Source: Spirosoma sp. 48-14
GTDB taxonomy: Bacteria > Bacteroidota > Bacteroidia > Cytophagales > Spirosomataceae
DNA: 44,180 nt
Direction: 5' to 3'
Assembly (NCBI RefSeq): GCF_001898575.1
Contig: NZ_MKUD01000022.1
Location: 217,002-261,181 of the forward strand
Below are positions 34,109 through 42,929 of this stretch, piece after piece (within the stretch, counting starts at the first letter, position 1; every line of letters starts with the position of its first letter). The translations under genes were made by a program, and so were the position numbers. The notes under the pieces were generated by a model. The model was not told where the DNA came from and made no database searches. It saw nothing but the letters and a program-made list of their open reading frames with translations.

Positions 34109-35648
34109 CCCTCCCAAGCAGGTAAAACCACCGTCGGAGTTGCGCCCATTGCACTGGTTACTGCTGGTGTCCGTATTTGTGATTGCGACCTGTGGACTCA
34201 TTTATGAACTTGTGGCTGGCACGCTGGCGAGCTATCTGCTAGGCGATTCCGTTACCCAATTTTCAACAATCATTGGCGTGTACCTGTTTTCGATGGGCAT
34301 TGGCTCGTGGCTATCGAAATATCTGGACGGCAATTTATTAAAGTGGTTTATCCAGATTGAGCTACTGGTAGGGCTGGTTGGTGGTTTTAGTGTACCCTTG
34401 TTGTTTGTTTTGTTTGAACAGGTCGCTTCTTTTCGATTATTGCTTTACCTGTTAGTAGGGTTCACTGGGGCGCTGGTAGGGCTGGAGATTCCGCTGCTGA
34501 TGCGGATATTGGAAAACCAGATTACTTTCAAAGATCTGGTGTCGCGCGTTTTTACCTTCGATTATATCGGCTCTCTGCTGGCTTCGCTCGTATTTCCGTT
34601 GTGGCTCGTACCCCAATTAGGCCTGATTCGAACGTCGTTATTTTTTGGTTTACTAAACGTAGGCGTCGCTGGATTCCTGCTATATCGCTTTGCTGAAACC
34701 CGCTCGTTTCGAGCCGTTTTTACAGCTATTTTAGGCTTGAGTATAAGTGGTTTAATGGCTGCGTTTGTGTATGCCGAGAAGATTATGGCTTACAGTGAAG
34801 GGGCGACTTTTCAGGACGCCATAATCTATAGCAAAAGCACCCCGTACCAGCGAATCGTACTGACTCGCAATAACCGGGAATTACGACTCTACCTGAATGG
34901 AAATCTTCAGTTTAGTTCGGCCGACGAATATCGGTATCATGAAGCCCTCGTTCATCCGGCCATGCAGGCACGTCCAACTGCCCGACGGGTGCTTGTATTG
35001 GGCGGGGGCGATGGGCTGGCGGTTCGGGAGTTACTAAAATACCCGGCGATTCAGCAAATCAGACTAGTTGATCTCGACCCGGCTATGACGTCGTTATTCC
35101 GGCACAATCCAGTTCTGGTAAGGCTCAACCAACGCTCACTCCTGTCGCCCAGGGTGGAGATTATCAATAAGGATGCGTTTACATGGATACGAGAGGACAC
35201 CGCTCGTTATGATGTGATGATTGTTGATTTTCCTGACCCTTCTAATTACTCCATTGGAAAGTTATACAGTACAACGTTCTATACTGAACTGGAAAAACGA
35301 CTGGCTCCCGACGGGATAATTGTTGTACAGTCGACCTCGCCCTATGTAGCCCGAAAATCGTTCTGGTGCGTGCGGAATACGTTAGTTGCGGTTGGTTTTC
35401 AGACGATTCCGTATCATGCTTACGTACCCTCATTTGGTGAATGGGGCTATGTGCTGGCGCTGCGAAATCAGCACTGGCGAGTTGGGAGTGCCTTGCCCAC
35501 CGGATTACGTTTTGTGAATGCCCAGACGATTCGTGATATGCTCTATTTTCCACCCGATATGGCAGCAATGTCAACGGAAGTGAATAAATTGAATAATCAG
35601 GTTCTGGTACAGTCGTTTGAGGAAGAGTGGGCACCCTATGGACAATAA
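34101..35648 (+). CDS. Membrane-embedded spermidine synthase-like aminopropyltransferase
   Basis: The 515-residue protein has roughly seven TM helices in the first ~225 residues, then a Rossmann methyltransferase-like SpeE domain (about 245-515). SpeE signatures are present: YHEALVHPAM (279-288), GGGDG (301-305), DLDP (324-327) for the decarboxylated-SAM site, and VDFPDP (375-380) in place of the usual D-S-T/S-D-P loop; the gate Asp is kept. The start at 34101 (MVSPPKQ) overlaps the DUF350 stop; the upstream Met at 34068 is inside DUF350. A membrane-fused SpeE suggests that the amine acceptor is at or in the membrane, or that the product is exported. The substrate is not known. Confidence 0.88.
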   Translation: MVSPPKQVKPPSELRPLHWLLLVSVFVIATCGLIYELVAGTLASYLLGDSVTQFSTIIGVYLFSMGIGSWLSKYLDGNLLKWFIQIELLVGLVGGFSVPLLFVLFEQVASFRLLLYLLVGFTGALVGLEIPLLMRILENQITFKDLVSRVFTFDYIGSLLASLVFPLWLVPQLGLIRTSLFFGLLNVGVAGFLLYRFAETRSFRAVFTAILGLSISGLMAAFVYAEKIMAYSEGATFQDAIIYSKSTPYQRIVLTRNNRELRLYLNGNLQFSSADEYRYHEALVHPAMQARPTARRVLVLGGGDGLAVRELLKYPAIQQIRLVDLDPAMTSLFRHNPVLVRLNQRSLLSPRVEIINKDAFTWIREDTARYDVMIVDFPDPSNYSIGKLYSTTFYTELEKRLAPDGIIVVQSTSPYVARKSFWCVRNTLVAVGFQTIPYHAYVPSFGEWGYVLALRNQHWRVGSALPTGLRFVNAQTIRDMLYFPPDMAAMSTEVNKLNNQVLVQSFEEEWAPYGQ

Positions 35649-37284
35649 TCCTGATTCAACCAATCGTCGTCAATTTCTGATTCGGGCTGGGGCAGGGGCT
35701 GCCACGCTGCTGGCTGGCTCGTCAGCTTTACTTTCCTGCACACCAGCTCGTTCGGTTAGTCATATTCAGGGGAGTATCAATGGCGCCAATCATCAGGTAG
35801 GGCATAAACTGCGGTCGATCCCCGATCTGACAAAACTACCAATTAAGGAAAAAATATTGACCGATGTGCTGATTGTAGGTGGGGGAGTAGCTGGTTTATC
35901 GGCTCGTCGCTGGTTGCAGAAGCAGGGCGTTCGGGATGTACTCTTACTGGAAATGGCGTCGCAAACAGGGGGTAATGCGGCTTATGGGCAGAACGATGTT
36001 TCGGCTTATCCCTTAGGGGCTCATTATCTGCCCATACCCGATATTCGAAATAAAGACTTGCTTCAGTTTCTTCAGGAATGTAATGTGATCACCGGATACG
36101 ACGATCAGAAATACCCTGTTTATAACGAATACTTTCTATGCCATGATCCAGAAGAGCGGTTGTATATCAATGGATTATGGCAGGAGGGGCTGGTGCCTGA
36201 TACGGGGTTGACTAAAGAAGATAAGCAGCAGACGTCCCGTTTTTTTGCCCTGGTTGATCAACTGAAGCAGGTTAAAGGCGCCGATGGGCGTGATGCCTTC
36301 GCCATTCCCCTCGATCAGTCATCAGCAGATGAGCATTTTCGGGCATTGGATGCCATTTCATTTGCCAGTTATTTAACCCAGGAAGGCTTTACGTCTCCGT
36401 ATCTGCGTTGGTACCTGAACTACAGTTGCCGAGATGATTATGGGGCTACACTTGCCAATACGTCGGCCTGGGCAGGTTTGCATTATTTTGCCTCACGTAA
36501 AGGGAAAGCGGCCAATGCCAGTGCGTCTTCTGTGCTGACCTGGCCGCAGGGAAATGGCTTTCTGGCAGATCATTTGCGTAAACAGGCTGATTCGCCTATC
36601 CGGGCTAATTTACTCGTGTATGGGATGGAGTTCTGGGATTCGGCTGTAACGGTGCGGGTCTATGATGCGTTGGCCAATCAGAATCTTGTGGTGCAGGCAA
36701 ACCGGGTTATTCTGGCGACTCCACAGTTTATAACCCAACGATTGCTTCATTCGGTTGCCTCAGAACGAAGTGCGTTAGCGGGCTTCCAGTATGCGCCGTG
36801 GCTGGTTGCCAATCTGACCGTATCGGGATTACCACAGGGCAGAGGATTGCCACTTTGCTGGGATAACGTGCTGTACAATACCGCATCGGTCGGTTATATC
36901 AACGCCAATCAGCAGAACCTGCAAGATAGCTCCCAAAAAGTAATTACGTATTACAAACCCCTGACAGATACCAGCCCTGATGTAGCCCGACAAGCCGCCT
37001 ACACAACTACCTACGAGCAGTGGCTCTCTCAGATTCTGGATGAACTGGAGCTGGCTCATCCGGGCGTAACGGTCTATGTGTCGCAGGCCGACATCTGGCT
37101 ATGGGGGCATGGGATGATTTCGCCATCACCCGGTTTCATTTGGGGTAATGAACGTCGGAAAGCAGCACAGCCGTTGGACAATCGTGTCTTTTTTGCGCAT
37201 TCCGACCTGAGCGGTATCTCGATTTTCGAAGAAGCATTTTATCAGGGTATTCGTGCGGCCCAGGAGGTGGTTGGTTCTGTATGA
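35638..37284 (+). CDS. FAD-dependent amine-oxidase-like lipoprotein with Tat signal
   Basis: Start at 35638 overlaps the previous stop by 11 bp. The 548-residue product begins with a twin-arginine signal (NRRQFLIRAGAGAATLLAG) ending in LLSC (Cys34), which suggests lipidation. The FAD-binding fold is at 76-110 (DVLIVGGGVAGLSARRWL, then LLLEMASQTGGNA). A C-terminal strand (NRVFFAHSDLSGISIFEEAF) binds FAD in amine-oxidase-type flavoproteins. It is probably folded with FAD before export to the periplasm. With speD- and speE-like genes beside it, oxidation of a polyamine-like compound is a reasonable guess, but not shown. Confidence 0.8.
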   Translation: MDNNPDSTNRRQFLIRAGAGAATLLAGSSALLSCTPARSVSHIQGSINGANHQVGHKLRSIPDLTKLPIKEKILTDVLIVGGGVAGLSARRWLQKQGVRDVLLLEMASQTGGNAAYGQNDVSAYPLGAHYLPIPDIRNKDLLQFLQECNVITGYDDQKYPVYNEYFLCHDPEERLYINGLWQEGLVPDTGLTKEDKQQTSRFFALVDQLKQVKGADGRDAFAIPLDQSSADEHFRALDAISFASYLTQEGFTSPYLRWYLNYSCRDDYGATLANTSAWAGLHYFASRKGKAANASASSVLTWPQGNGFLADHLRKQADSPIRANLLVYGMEFWDSAVTVRVYDALANQNLVVQANRVILATPQFITQRLLHSVASERSALAGFQYAPWLVANLTVSGLPQGRGLPLCWDNVLYNTASVGYINANQQNLQDSSQKVITYYKPLTDTSPDVARQAAYTTTYEQWLSQILDELELAHPGVTVYVSQADIWLWGHGMISPSPGFIWGNERRKAAQPLDNRVFFAHSDLSGISIFEEAFYQGIRAAQEVVGSV

Positions 37285-38330
37285 AACAGCCGTGGATCAA
37301 AAGCCCCCGTTTCGATGGTTGGTTCGTGTTAGCTCCTCCATTTGTGGCACTATTTGTTGTTATGTTATTACCCGAGCGGTTTCGAACGACGGATGAAATG
37401 CCGTTGATCGGGTGGGTAGTTCTGGTGATGCTGGTCGACGTGGCGCATGTGTACAGCACTTTGTTTCGTACCTATGCGGACCCTGTTCGCTTTCAGAAAC
37501 AAAGACTACTCTTTCTGGGAGTACCCCTGATTTGTTATCTGGTGGGGGTAGCCTTGCACAGCCTGGATGGACTTTGGTTCTGGCGGGTGTTGGCGTATCT
37601 GGCCGTTTTTCATTTTGTTCGGCAGCAATATGGGTTTCTTCGTATCTATAGCCGGGCGGAGAAGAATCCTGCCTGGTCTGTCCGACTCGATACGATGATG
37701 ATTTATGCAGCTACCCTGTATCCGATTCTATGGTGGCACCTGACCCCTGGTCGTCATTTTACCTGGTTTATCGAAGGTGATTTTGTCCAGCATGAAGCCG
37801 ATGAGCTCAAGGGTCTATTAACAGGCTTGTATGGTTGCCTGTTGGTTGGGTACATAGGCAAAGAAGTGTGGCTATATCGCCAGCAAAGGTGGTTGAATGT
37901 GCCCCGAAACCTGCTTGTTCTGGGAACGATTGTTTCCTGGTATTTTGGTATCATCCAATTCAATGGCGACCTGGCCTTCACTATGCTCAATGTGGTATCG
38001 CACGGGGTTCCATACATAGCCCTGATTTGGGTGAGCGATGGAAAAAATGCACTCCCTCGAAAATTTCCTGAAACAAGATTGATGAAATGGGCGTTGCGAA
38101 ACCGTTGGGTCACTTTTCTTGGTGTACTCGTTTTGCTGGCCTATCTTGAAGAAGGATTATGGGATAGCCTGATCTGGCGTGAACATGCTTCTGTTTTCGG
38201 CTGGTTTCAGGTGCTCCCGGCCATATCCAACAAACAGATTATGGCGTTACTGGTTCCCTTACTGGCATTGCCACAAATGACCCATTACGTGCTGGATGGT
38301 TTTATCTGGCGCGGTAAACAGAAATTATGA
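37281..38330 (+). CDS. Polytopic membrane protein of unknown function
   Basis: The 349-residue protein has about eight TM helices. Histidines lie in or beside the helices: VDVAHVYSTLF, LAVFHFVRQQYGFLRIY, NVVSHGVPYIAL and PQMTHYVLDGFIWR. Such spread histidines recall membrane di-iron desaturases and hydroxylases, but the HxxHH spacing is not present, so this is only a hint. Start and stop overlap its neighbours by 4 bp, so it belongs to the same operon as the FAD protein. I do not recognise the family. Confidence 0.75.
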   Translation: MKQPWIKSPRFDGWFVLAPPFVALFVVMLLPERFRTTDEMPLIGWVVLVMLVDVAHVYSTLFRTYADPVRFQKQRLLFLGVPLICYLVGVALHSLDGLWFWRVLAYLAVFHFVRQQYGFLRIYSRAEKNPAWSVRLDTMMIYAATLYPILWWHLTPGRHFTWFIEGDFVQHEADELKGLLTGLYGCLLVGYIGKEVWLYRQQRWLNVPRNLLVLGTIVSWYFGIIQFNGDLAFTMLNVVSHGVPYIALIWVSDGKNALPRKFPETRLMKWALRNRWVTFLGVLVLLAYLEEGLWDSLIWREHASVFGWFQVLPAISNKQIMALLVPLLALPQMTHYVLDGFIWRGKQKL

Positions 38331-39031
38331 CTATTCTTACCGTTAGTGACATTCATGGTCGAAACGTTTGGAAGGAAATCAATACAGACACTCATGATCA
38401 AATTGTTTTCCTGGGCGATTATACCGACAGTTATGTATTCGACGATGAAACAATTTACAACAACCTACTTGACATCATTCAGCTAAAGCGTAGCTACCCC
38501 GATAAAATTGTACTATTGATAGGTAACCACGATGCGCAGTATATGCACTTTCCGTATTACCGCTGCTCAGGATTCCGGCCGTTGGCACAGCCTATGCTGA
38601 GTGAGGTTTTTGAGGAATATGAGGGGTTATTTCAAATTGCCTATCAACAAGGCTCTTATCTGTTTACGCATGCAGGCATTACTAACCAATGGTTAGCACA
38701 TCTTCTGGAGAAAACAGAAAATAATTCACTTTCCATTACACCCGATTATGATTTGGCTGAATTATTGAATGATGTTCATCAGCGGTCAATGGCCTACCGA
38801 AATTTATTGTTTGAAGTAGGACCCCGGCGCGGTGGGAACGATCCATTCGGTGGACCAATCTGGGCTGATCGTCAGGAAACTAAAGTTGATTATCTGTCTG
38901 GCTTTCATCAGGTTGTAGGGCATACCCCTATAAATGAATTTACCACGTTTGGTGATACGGTAAGCTCAATTACGTATACGGATGTTTTGCAAACCAAATC
39001 AGCATTTTACGAAATCATAATACCTGATTAA
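38327..39031 (+). CDS. Calcineurin-like metallophosphoesterase
   Basis: The 234-residue protein has all five metal-binding motifs of PPP-like phosphoesterases: D8-x-H10 (VSDIHGR), GDYTD (30-34), GNHD (66-69), THAG and VVGHTP. There is no signal peptide, so it is cytoplasmic. The substrate is unknown (protein phosphate, nucleotide or phosphonate are all possible in this family). The start overlaps the previous stop by 4 bp, and this is the last gene of the operon. No clear terminator follows. Confidence 0.85.
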   Translation: MTILTVSDIHGRNVWKEINTDTHDQIVFLGDYTDSYVFDDETIYNNLLDIIQLKRSYPDKIVLLIGNHDAQYMHFPYYRCSGFRPLAQPMLSEVFEEYEGLFQIAYQQGSYLFTHAGITNQWLAHLLEKTENNSLSITPDYDLAELLNDVHQRSMAYRNLLFEVGPRRGGNDPFGGPIWADRQETKVDYLSGFHQVVGHTPINEFTTFGDTVSSITYTDVLQTKSAFYEIIIPD

Positions 39032-39127
39032 CTTAGGCTCACAGAAGCGATTTATGTGGTAAATCGGCTTCCGAAAAAACGAAAGACCCATTGCAATTCG
39101 TTTAAAAACAATGAGGTTGTCAAGTAA

Positions 39128-39215
39128 TCATTCATAGCCATTCGTAGTCATTGGTTGTTTATTACACTACATGACGGCGAATAACTATGAATAACTGGTT
39201 GATGGCCATGAATGA
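39128..39215. repeat. Quasi-palindrome in the gap before the BatA/VWA gene
   Basis: TCATTCATAGCCAT (39128-39141) pairs with ATGGCCATGAATGA (39202-39215) at 13 of 14 positions. The left part has a 10-bp period starting with CATT (three units from 39129). It is the only structure seen in the 203-bp gap. Confidence 0.5.
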
Positions 39216-39234
39216 CTTTCTCTGTTTCGTCTGA

Positions 39235-41334
39235 ATGAATTTTTTATATCCTACATTCCTGTTTGGCCTGATGGCTGTATCGGTTCCGATAGCCATTCAC
39301 CTGTTCAATTTCCGGCGAACCCGACGGGTGTTTTTTACCAATGTAGCTTTACTACGGACGGTACAAACGGAGACCAAATCATTTCGTCGGCTGAAACACT
39401 GGCTCATTCTGGCCTGTCGTTGTCTGTTCCTGATTTGTCTGGTGCTGGCGTTTGCCCAACCGTTTATTCCAAGCAAGAATAAACTGGGTTTATCGCGGCA
39501 GGGGGTAACGAGTTTGTATGTCGACAATTCGTTCAGTATGCAGAACGAACGGAACACCAAACGCTACCTCGATATTGCCATTAGCAAACTGGATGAACTG
39601 CTGACGCTTTTTCGGAATGCTGCATCGCTACAATTGATCACCAATGATTTTTCGGCGGCTGAGCAACAGGCTGGTACGGCCGAAGCCGTTCGGGATCGGG
39701 TAACCTCCATTCGGTTTGCTCATACACCCCGTAACTTAGAGACGGTCTATCGTCGCCAGCGAAATCTGCTGAGCTCGCTCAACCCAAGCGGCCGCAATCA
39801 GTTGTTCTGGTTTTCTGACTTTCAGAAAAGTACCGTAGGCGATCTGTCGCGGCTGAAAATCGATACTACTGATCGGTTATTTATTGTGCCTCTGGATGCA
39901 CAGTCAACCAAAAACGTCTATGTCGATTCTGTCTGGCTTAGTACGCCGTTTATTCGCGAATTGCAGAACAACAGCGTGAATGTCAAGCTGAACAATGCCG
40001 GTCGGGAAAATGTCAAAAACCTGCCTATACGACTTTATCTGGACGATACACAAACCTCAACAGCGTCGGCTACACTGGCACCGGGAGGGTCGGCTACTGT
40101 ATCGCTTAATTTCAACGTGACCTCCAAAGGGTTTCACCGGGGGCGTATCGTATTCGAGGATTTTCCCATTACGTTCGATAATCAATACTTTTTTGTGATC
40201 GAAGCGTCGCCCGCCGTTCGGGTATTACACCTGTTTGAACAAAAAGCCAGTTCGCCTGCTCGATCAACGGATTATGTCGACGCGGTGTATTCGAACGACA
40301 GTTTGTTTGTCCGAAGGAGCTTCAATGCCCAGAATTTTGATGTTGGTCAACTGAAAGAGACGGATTTGGTGGTACTGGAAGGCGTTTCCGACGTGAGTGG
40401 TGCGCTTCGTACTGAGCTGGAACGATTTGTCCGGCAGGGAGGAAGCCTAACCATTATTCCACCCACTAATCCGAACACTGCTTCCTATGAACCATTTCTG
40501 CGGTCGCTAGGTGTTGGCAGTATTCAGGTAATGGCGGCAACTGGCAGTACCCCATCACCATTGCCCGTTGCCGACCCCGACCGGCGAAACCCATTCTTTG
40601 TTGATGTATTTCAGCAGAGTTACCAGTCGGATCGGCTGAATATGCCAACTGCCGCTCCGGTCTGGCGTTGGAATTCGGGAGATCGCCTATTGAGCTTGCG
40701 CGATGGAAGCCCGTTGCTGACACGAACAACCGTAAGAGGGCAGGCGGGTCGTCAGGGTAGTGTTTATCTGCTGGCTAATCCGTTATCAACCACTTACGGT
40801 AATCTGGCCGAACACGCGCTGTTTGTTCCCGTCATGTATAAAATGGCGGCCATGAGTGTTCGTCCACAACGAACGGCTTATTCATTCGATGAAAACCTGA
40901 TTACCATTCCGGTTGCTAATCCGTCTGAGAAGGCGGTTTATAAACTGAAACATGATAAGCTGGAAATTATTCCAATTCAGCGGGTTGTAGGAAATCAGTT
41001 GCTTCTCGAAATGCCAAAAAGTAATGAACTGGCGGCTGGACAGGAAGTTGAAGCAGGCTACTATGCCTTGCAGTTGGATGGAAAGACTGAACGGTTGCTA
41101 GCCTTTAACCACGGTAATGAGGAATCGTCGATGGATTTTTATTCGGCCGACGAACTACGCCGAGCCTTTGCGAATCAGCCTAATGTTGAAGTGTTCGACA
41201 GCATTCAGGATGGTGATTTTGTGCAGGTACTGGAACAGGAAAACCTGGGTAAAAGCCTTTGGAAATATTTTCTGCTTGCCGCCCTGGGCTTCTTGTTACT
41301 GGAAGCTGGCTTAGTTCGGTTTATGAAAGGGTAA
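39235..41334 (+). CDS. BatA/VWA-domain membrane protein
   Basis: The 699-residue protein starts with the BatA (aerotolerance) N-terminal domain: LYPTFLFGLMAVSVPIAIHL, HLFNFRRTRRVFFTNVALL, with a second TM at 57-75. A VWA domain with the MIDAS motif DNSFS (97-101) follows. A long extracytoplasmic region with CARDB-like beta repeats (VDSVWLSTPFIRELQNNSVN) and a C-terminal TM helix (LWKYFLLAALGFLLLEAGLV) complete it. In Bacteroidota such proteins are linked to aerotolerance (Bat) loci and MoxR-type chaperones, but no moxR or batB is adjacent. The mechanism is unknown. Confidence 0.85.
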   Translation: MNFLYPTFLFGLMAVSVPIAIHLFNFRRTRRVFFTNVALLRTVQTETKSFRRLKHWLILACRCLFLICLVLAFAQPFIPSKNKLGLSRQGVTSLYVDNSFSMQNERNTKRYLDIAISKLDELLTLFRNAASLQLITNDFSAAEQQAGTAEAVRDRVTSIRFAHTPRNLETVYRRQRNLLSSLNPSGRNQLFWFSDFQKSTVGDLSRLKIDTTDRLFIVPLDAQSTKNVYVDSVWLSTPFIRELQNNSVNVKLNNAGRENVKNLPIRLYLDDTQTSTASATLAPGGSATVSLNFNVTSKGFHRGRIVFEDFPITFDNQYFFVIEASPAVRVLHLFEQKASSPARSTDYVDAVYSNDSLFVRRSFNAQNFDVGQLKETDLVVLEGVSDVSGALRTELERFVRQGGSLTIIPPTNPNTASYEPFLRSLGVGSIQVMAATGSTPSPLPVADPDRRNPFFVDVFQQSYQSDRLNMPTAAPVWRWNSGDRLLSLRDGSPLLTRTTVRGQAGRQGSVYLLANPLSTTYGNLAEHALFVPVMYKMAAMSVRPQRTAYSFDENLITIPVANPSEKAVYKLKHDKLEIIPIQRVVGNQLLLEMPKSNELAAGQEVEAGYYALQLDGKTERLLAFNHGNEESSMDFYSADELRRAFANQPNVEVFDSIQDGDFVQVLEQENLGKSLWKYFLLAALGFLLLEAGLVRFMKG

Positions 41335-41389
41335 CGTATGCAACGGTGCTATCGACATCTGCCAATACGATTTCGGGATACGTTTCAGG

Positions 41390-41397
41390 TAAATTTG
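41390..41397 (+). promoter_or_regulatory. -7 promoter box of the SGNH hydrolase gene
   Basis: TAAATTTG fits TAnnTTTG exactly, 24 nt before the ATG at 41421. No TTG at the right distance was seen. Confidence 0.45.
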
Positions 41398-41420
41398 CGT
41401 GTCCTCGAGCTTTGCTGAGT

Positions 41421-42086
41421 ATGAAAACAATCTTTCGCCTTTCTGTGATGCTGGTGGCCGTTGGCTTACTGGCTATGACGGTTGCTAAACCAACACGCGT
41501 CGTTTTTTTTGGTGATTCCATCACACAAGCGGGTGTCAAGCCCGGTGGGTACATTGATAAGTTAAAAACTATGCTTCCATCGGATCAGTATGAACTGATT
41601 GGTGCAGGTATTGGAGGTAATAAAATTTATGACCTCTTCCTGCGTATGGACGACGACGTGATTGCCCAAAAGCCCGATGTTGTCGTGATTTGGGTGGGTG
41701 TAAATGACGTCTGGCATAAAGCCACGTCGGGTACTGGTACCGATCCCGATAAGTTTGTCCGGTTTTACGAAGCAGTTGTGAAGAAATTGCAGGCTGCCAA
41801 TATTCGGGTGGTTTTATGTACGCCAGCCGCCATTGGCGAAAAAAATGATATGACAAACCAGCAGGATGGCGACCTGAACCAGTACAGCCAGTTTATTCGT
41901 AACCTGGCTAAACAGTACAATCTCCCACTGGTCGATCTGCGGAAAGCATTCCTGGACTACAACCTCAAAAATAACCCTGAGAATAAAGATCGGGGTATTC
42001 TGACCACCGACCGCGTTCACCTCAACGATGCAGGTAATCTGTTTGTGGCCGAACAAATGCAAAAAGTGCTGGTTTCAGCGAAGTAA
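41421..42086 (+). CDS. Secreted SGNH/GDSL-family hydrolase
   Basis: The 221-residue enzyme has a signal-peptide-like start (MKTIFRLSVMLVAVGLLAMT). All four SGNH blocks are present: GDSIT with Ser33, GAGIGGNKIYD, GVND (93-96) and DRVH with Asp197/His200. It hydrolyses esters, perhaps of polysaccharide acetyl groups or lipids. The start at 41421 is chosen since the frame further upstream overlaps the BatA gene; the promoter box at 41390 agrees. A perfect bidirectional terminator follows. Confidence 0.9.
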   Translation: MKTIFRLSVMLVAVGLLAMTVAKPTRVVFFGDSITQAGVKPGGYIDKLKTMLPSDQYELIGAGIGGNKIYDLFLRMDDDVIAQKPDVVVIWVGVNDVWHKATSGTGTDPDKFVRFYEAVVKKLQAANIRVVLCTPAAIGEKNDMTNQQDGDLNQYSQFIRNLAKQYNLPLVDLRKAFLDYNLKNNPENKDRGILTTDRVHLNDAGNLFVAEQMQKVLVSAK

Positions 42087-42101
42087 TAATTACGATAAGT
42101 T

Positions 42102-42152
42102 GCACAAAAAAACCGTGCCACAGTATAAAGCTGTGGCACGGTTTTTTTGTGC
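42102..42152. terminator. Perfect bidirectional intrinsic terminator
   Basis: A 22-bp perfect stem (42102-42123 with 42131-42152) with a 7-nt loop. The left flank is an A-run and the right flank a T-run, so it can work for both strands. Confidence 0.9.
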
Positions 42153-42278
42153 CCAGAAACTCTGGCGTTATCAGACTTTAGATCTGGACCGTTTGCCGAA
42201 AAATAGCTCAACGGATAAACCATTGGGGGAGGTTGTAGTTAACCTGCTATTCTGACAAATCTCACTACCTAATCGACT

Positions 42279-42779
42279 ATGATGACCGAATTATTTGGCG
42301 ATTTGCTTCATAAAGACGATCAATTGACTGATGGCCAGATGATATGCCGGGCGGTAGTGGCCTTTCTGTTGACCATTGCGCTGGTGCGATTGGCTGGTCG
42401 ACGTTCATTTGGGATGCGTTCTCCTTTCGATACGGTGATTTCGCTGCTTTTAGGAGCAACCCTTAGCCGGGGTATTGTAGGAGCATCATCATTTACAGGC
42501 GTCCTGGGAGCGAGTCTGGCATTGGTTATTCTGCACCGCCTGCTGGCCTATTTATGCATTCAAAGCCCCTTATTAAGTCGCCTAGTGAGTGGCAACGATA
42601 AGATACTATTTGAGAATGGACATTTCAACCGCAGCCATATGAAAGCGATGCTGGTGAGCGAGCAGGACTTACGGGAGGCTGTCCGGCAGGTGGGGCAGAA
42701 GGACAGTATTATTGATATAAAAACGATTCTAATTGAGCGAAATGGTCAGATCAGCGTCGTAAATAAGGATAAGGTCTGA
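42279..42779 (+). CDS. DUF421 (YetF-like) membrane protein
   Basis: The 166-residue protein has a first TM segment at ~21-40 (MICRAVVAFLLTIALVRLAG), followed by RRSFGMRSPFDTVISLLLGA, the hallmark of DUF421. A further TM follows (TGVLGASLALVILHRLLAYL), then a small soluble domain (SRLVSGNDKILFENGHFN and DIKTILIERNGQISVVNK). DUF421 proteins include Bacillus YetF; their role is unknown but often stress-linked. Length is somewhat short for the family. The gap before it (42153-42278) holds nothing recognisable. Confidence 0.85.
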   Translation: MMTELFGDLLHKDDQLTDGQMICRAVVAFLLTIALVRLAGRRSFGMRSPFDTVISLLLGATLSRGIVGASSFTGVLGASLALVILHRLLAYLCIQSPLLSRLVSGNDKILFENGHFNRSHMKAMLVSEQDLREAVRQVGQKDSIIDIKTILIERNGQISVVNKDKV

Positions 42780-42790
42780 TGTAATACAGC

Positions 42791-42827
42791 ACGCAATGGA
42801 TACAGAAACATCCCTTACCTATTGCGT
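42791..42827. repeat. Imperfect palindrome after the DUF421 gene
   Basis: ACGCAATGG (42791-42799) pairs with CCTATTGCGT (42818-42827) with a one-base bulge and 18-nt loop. Possible weak terminator for the DUF421 gene. Confidence 0.4.
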
Positions 42828-42879
42828 ACTACACTGTGAAAGCAAGAAGTTGATTGCTATAGCGTTTGGTCCAGTTTGT

Positions 42880-42918
42880 GTTAGTGAGGTCAGGTCCTTA
42901 CAATCTGACCTCACTAAC
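42880..42918. terminator. Hairpin at the 3' end of the DEAD-box helicase gene
   Basis: A perfect 14-bp stem: GTTAGTGAGGTCAG (42880-42893) and CTGACCTCACTAAC (42905-42918), extendable by a few bases with one mismatch. It lies 12 bp past the helicase stop. Confidence 0.7.
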
Positions 42919-42929
42919 GCAAGCAATGT

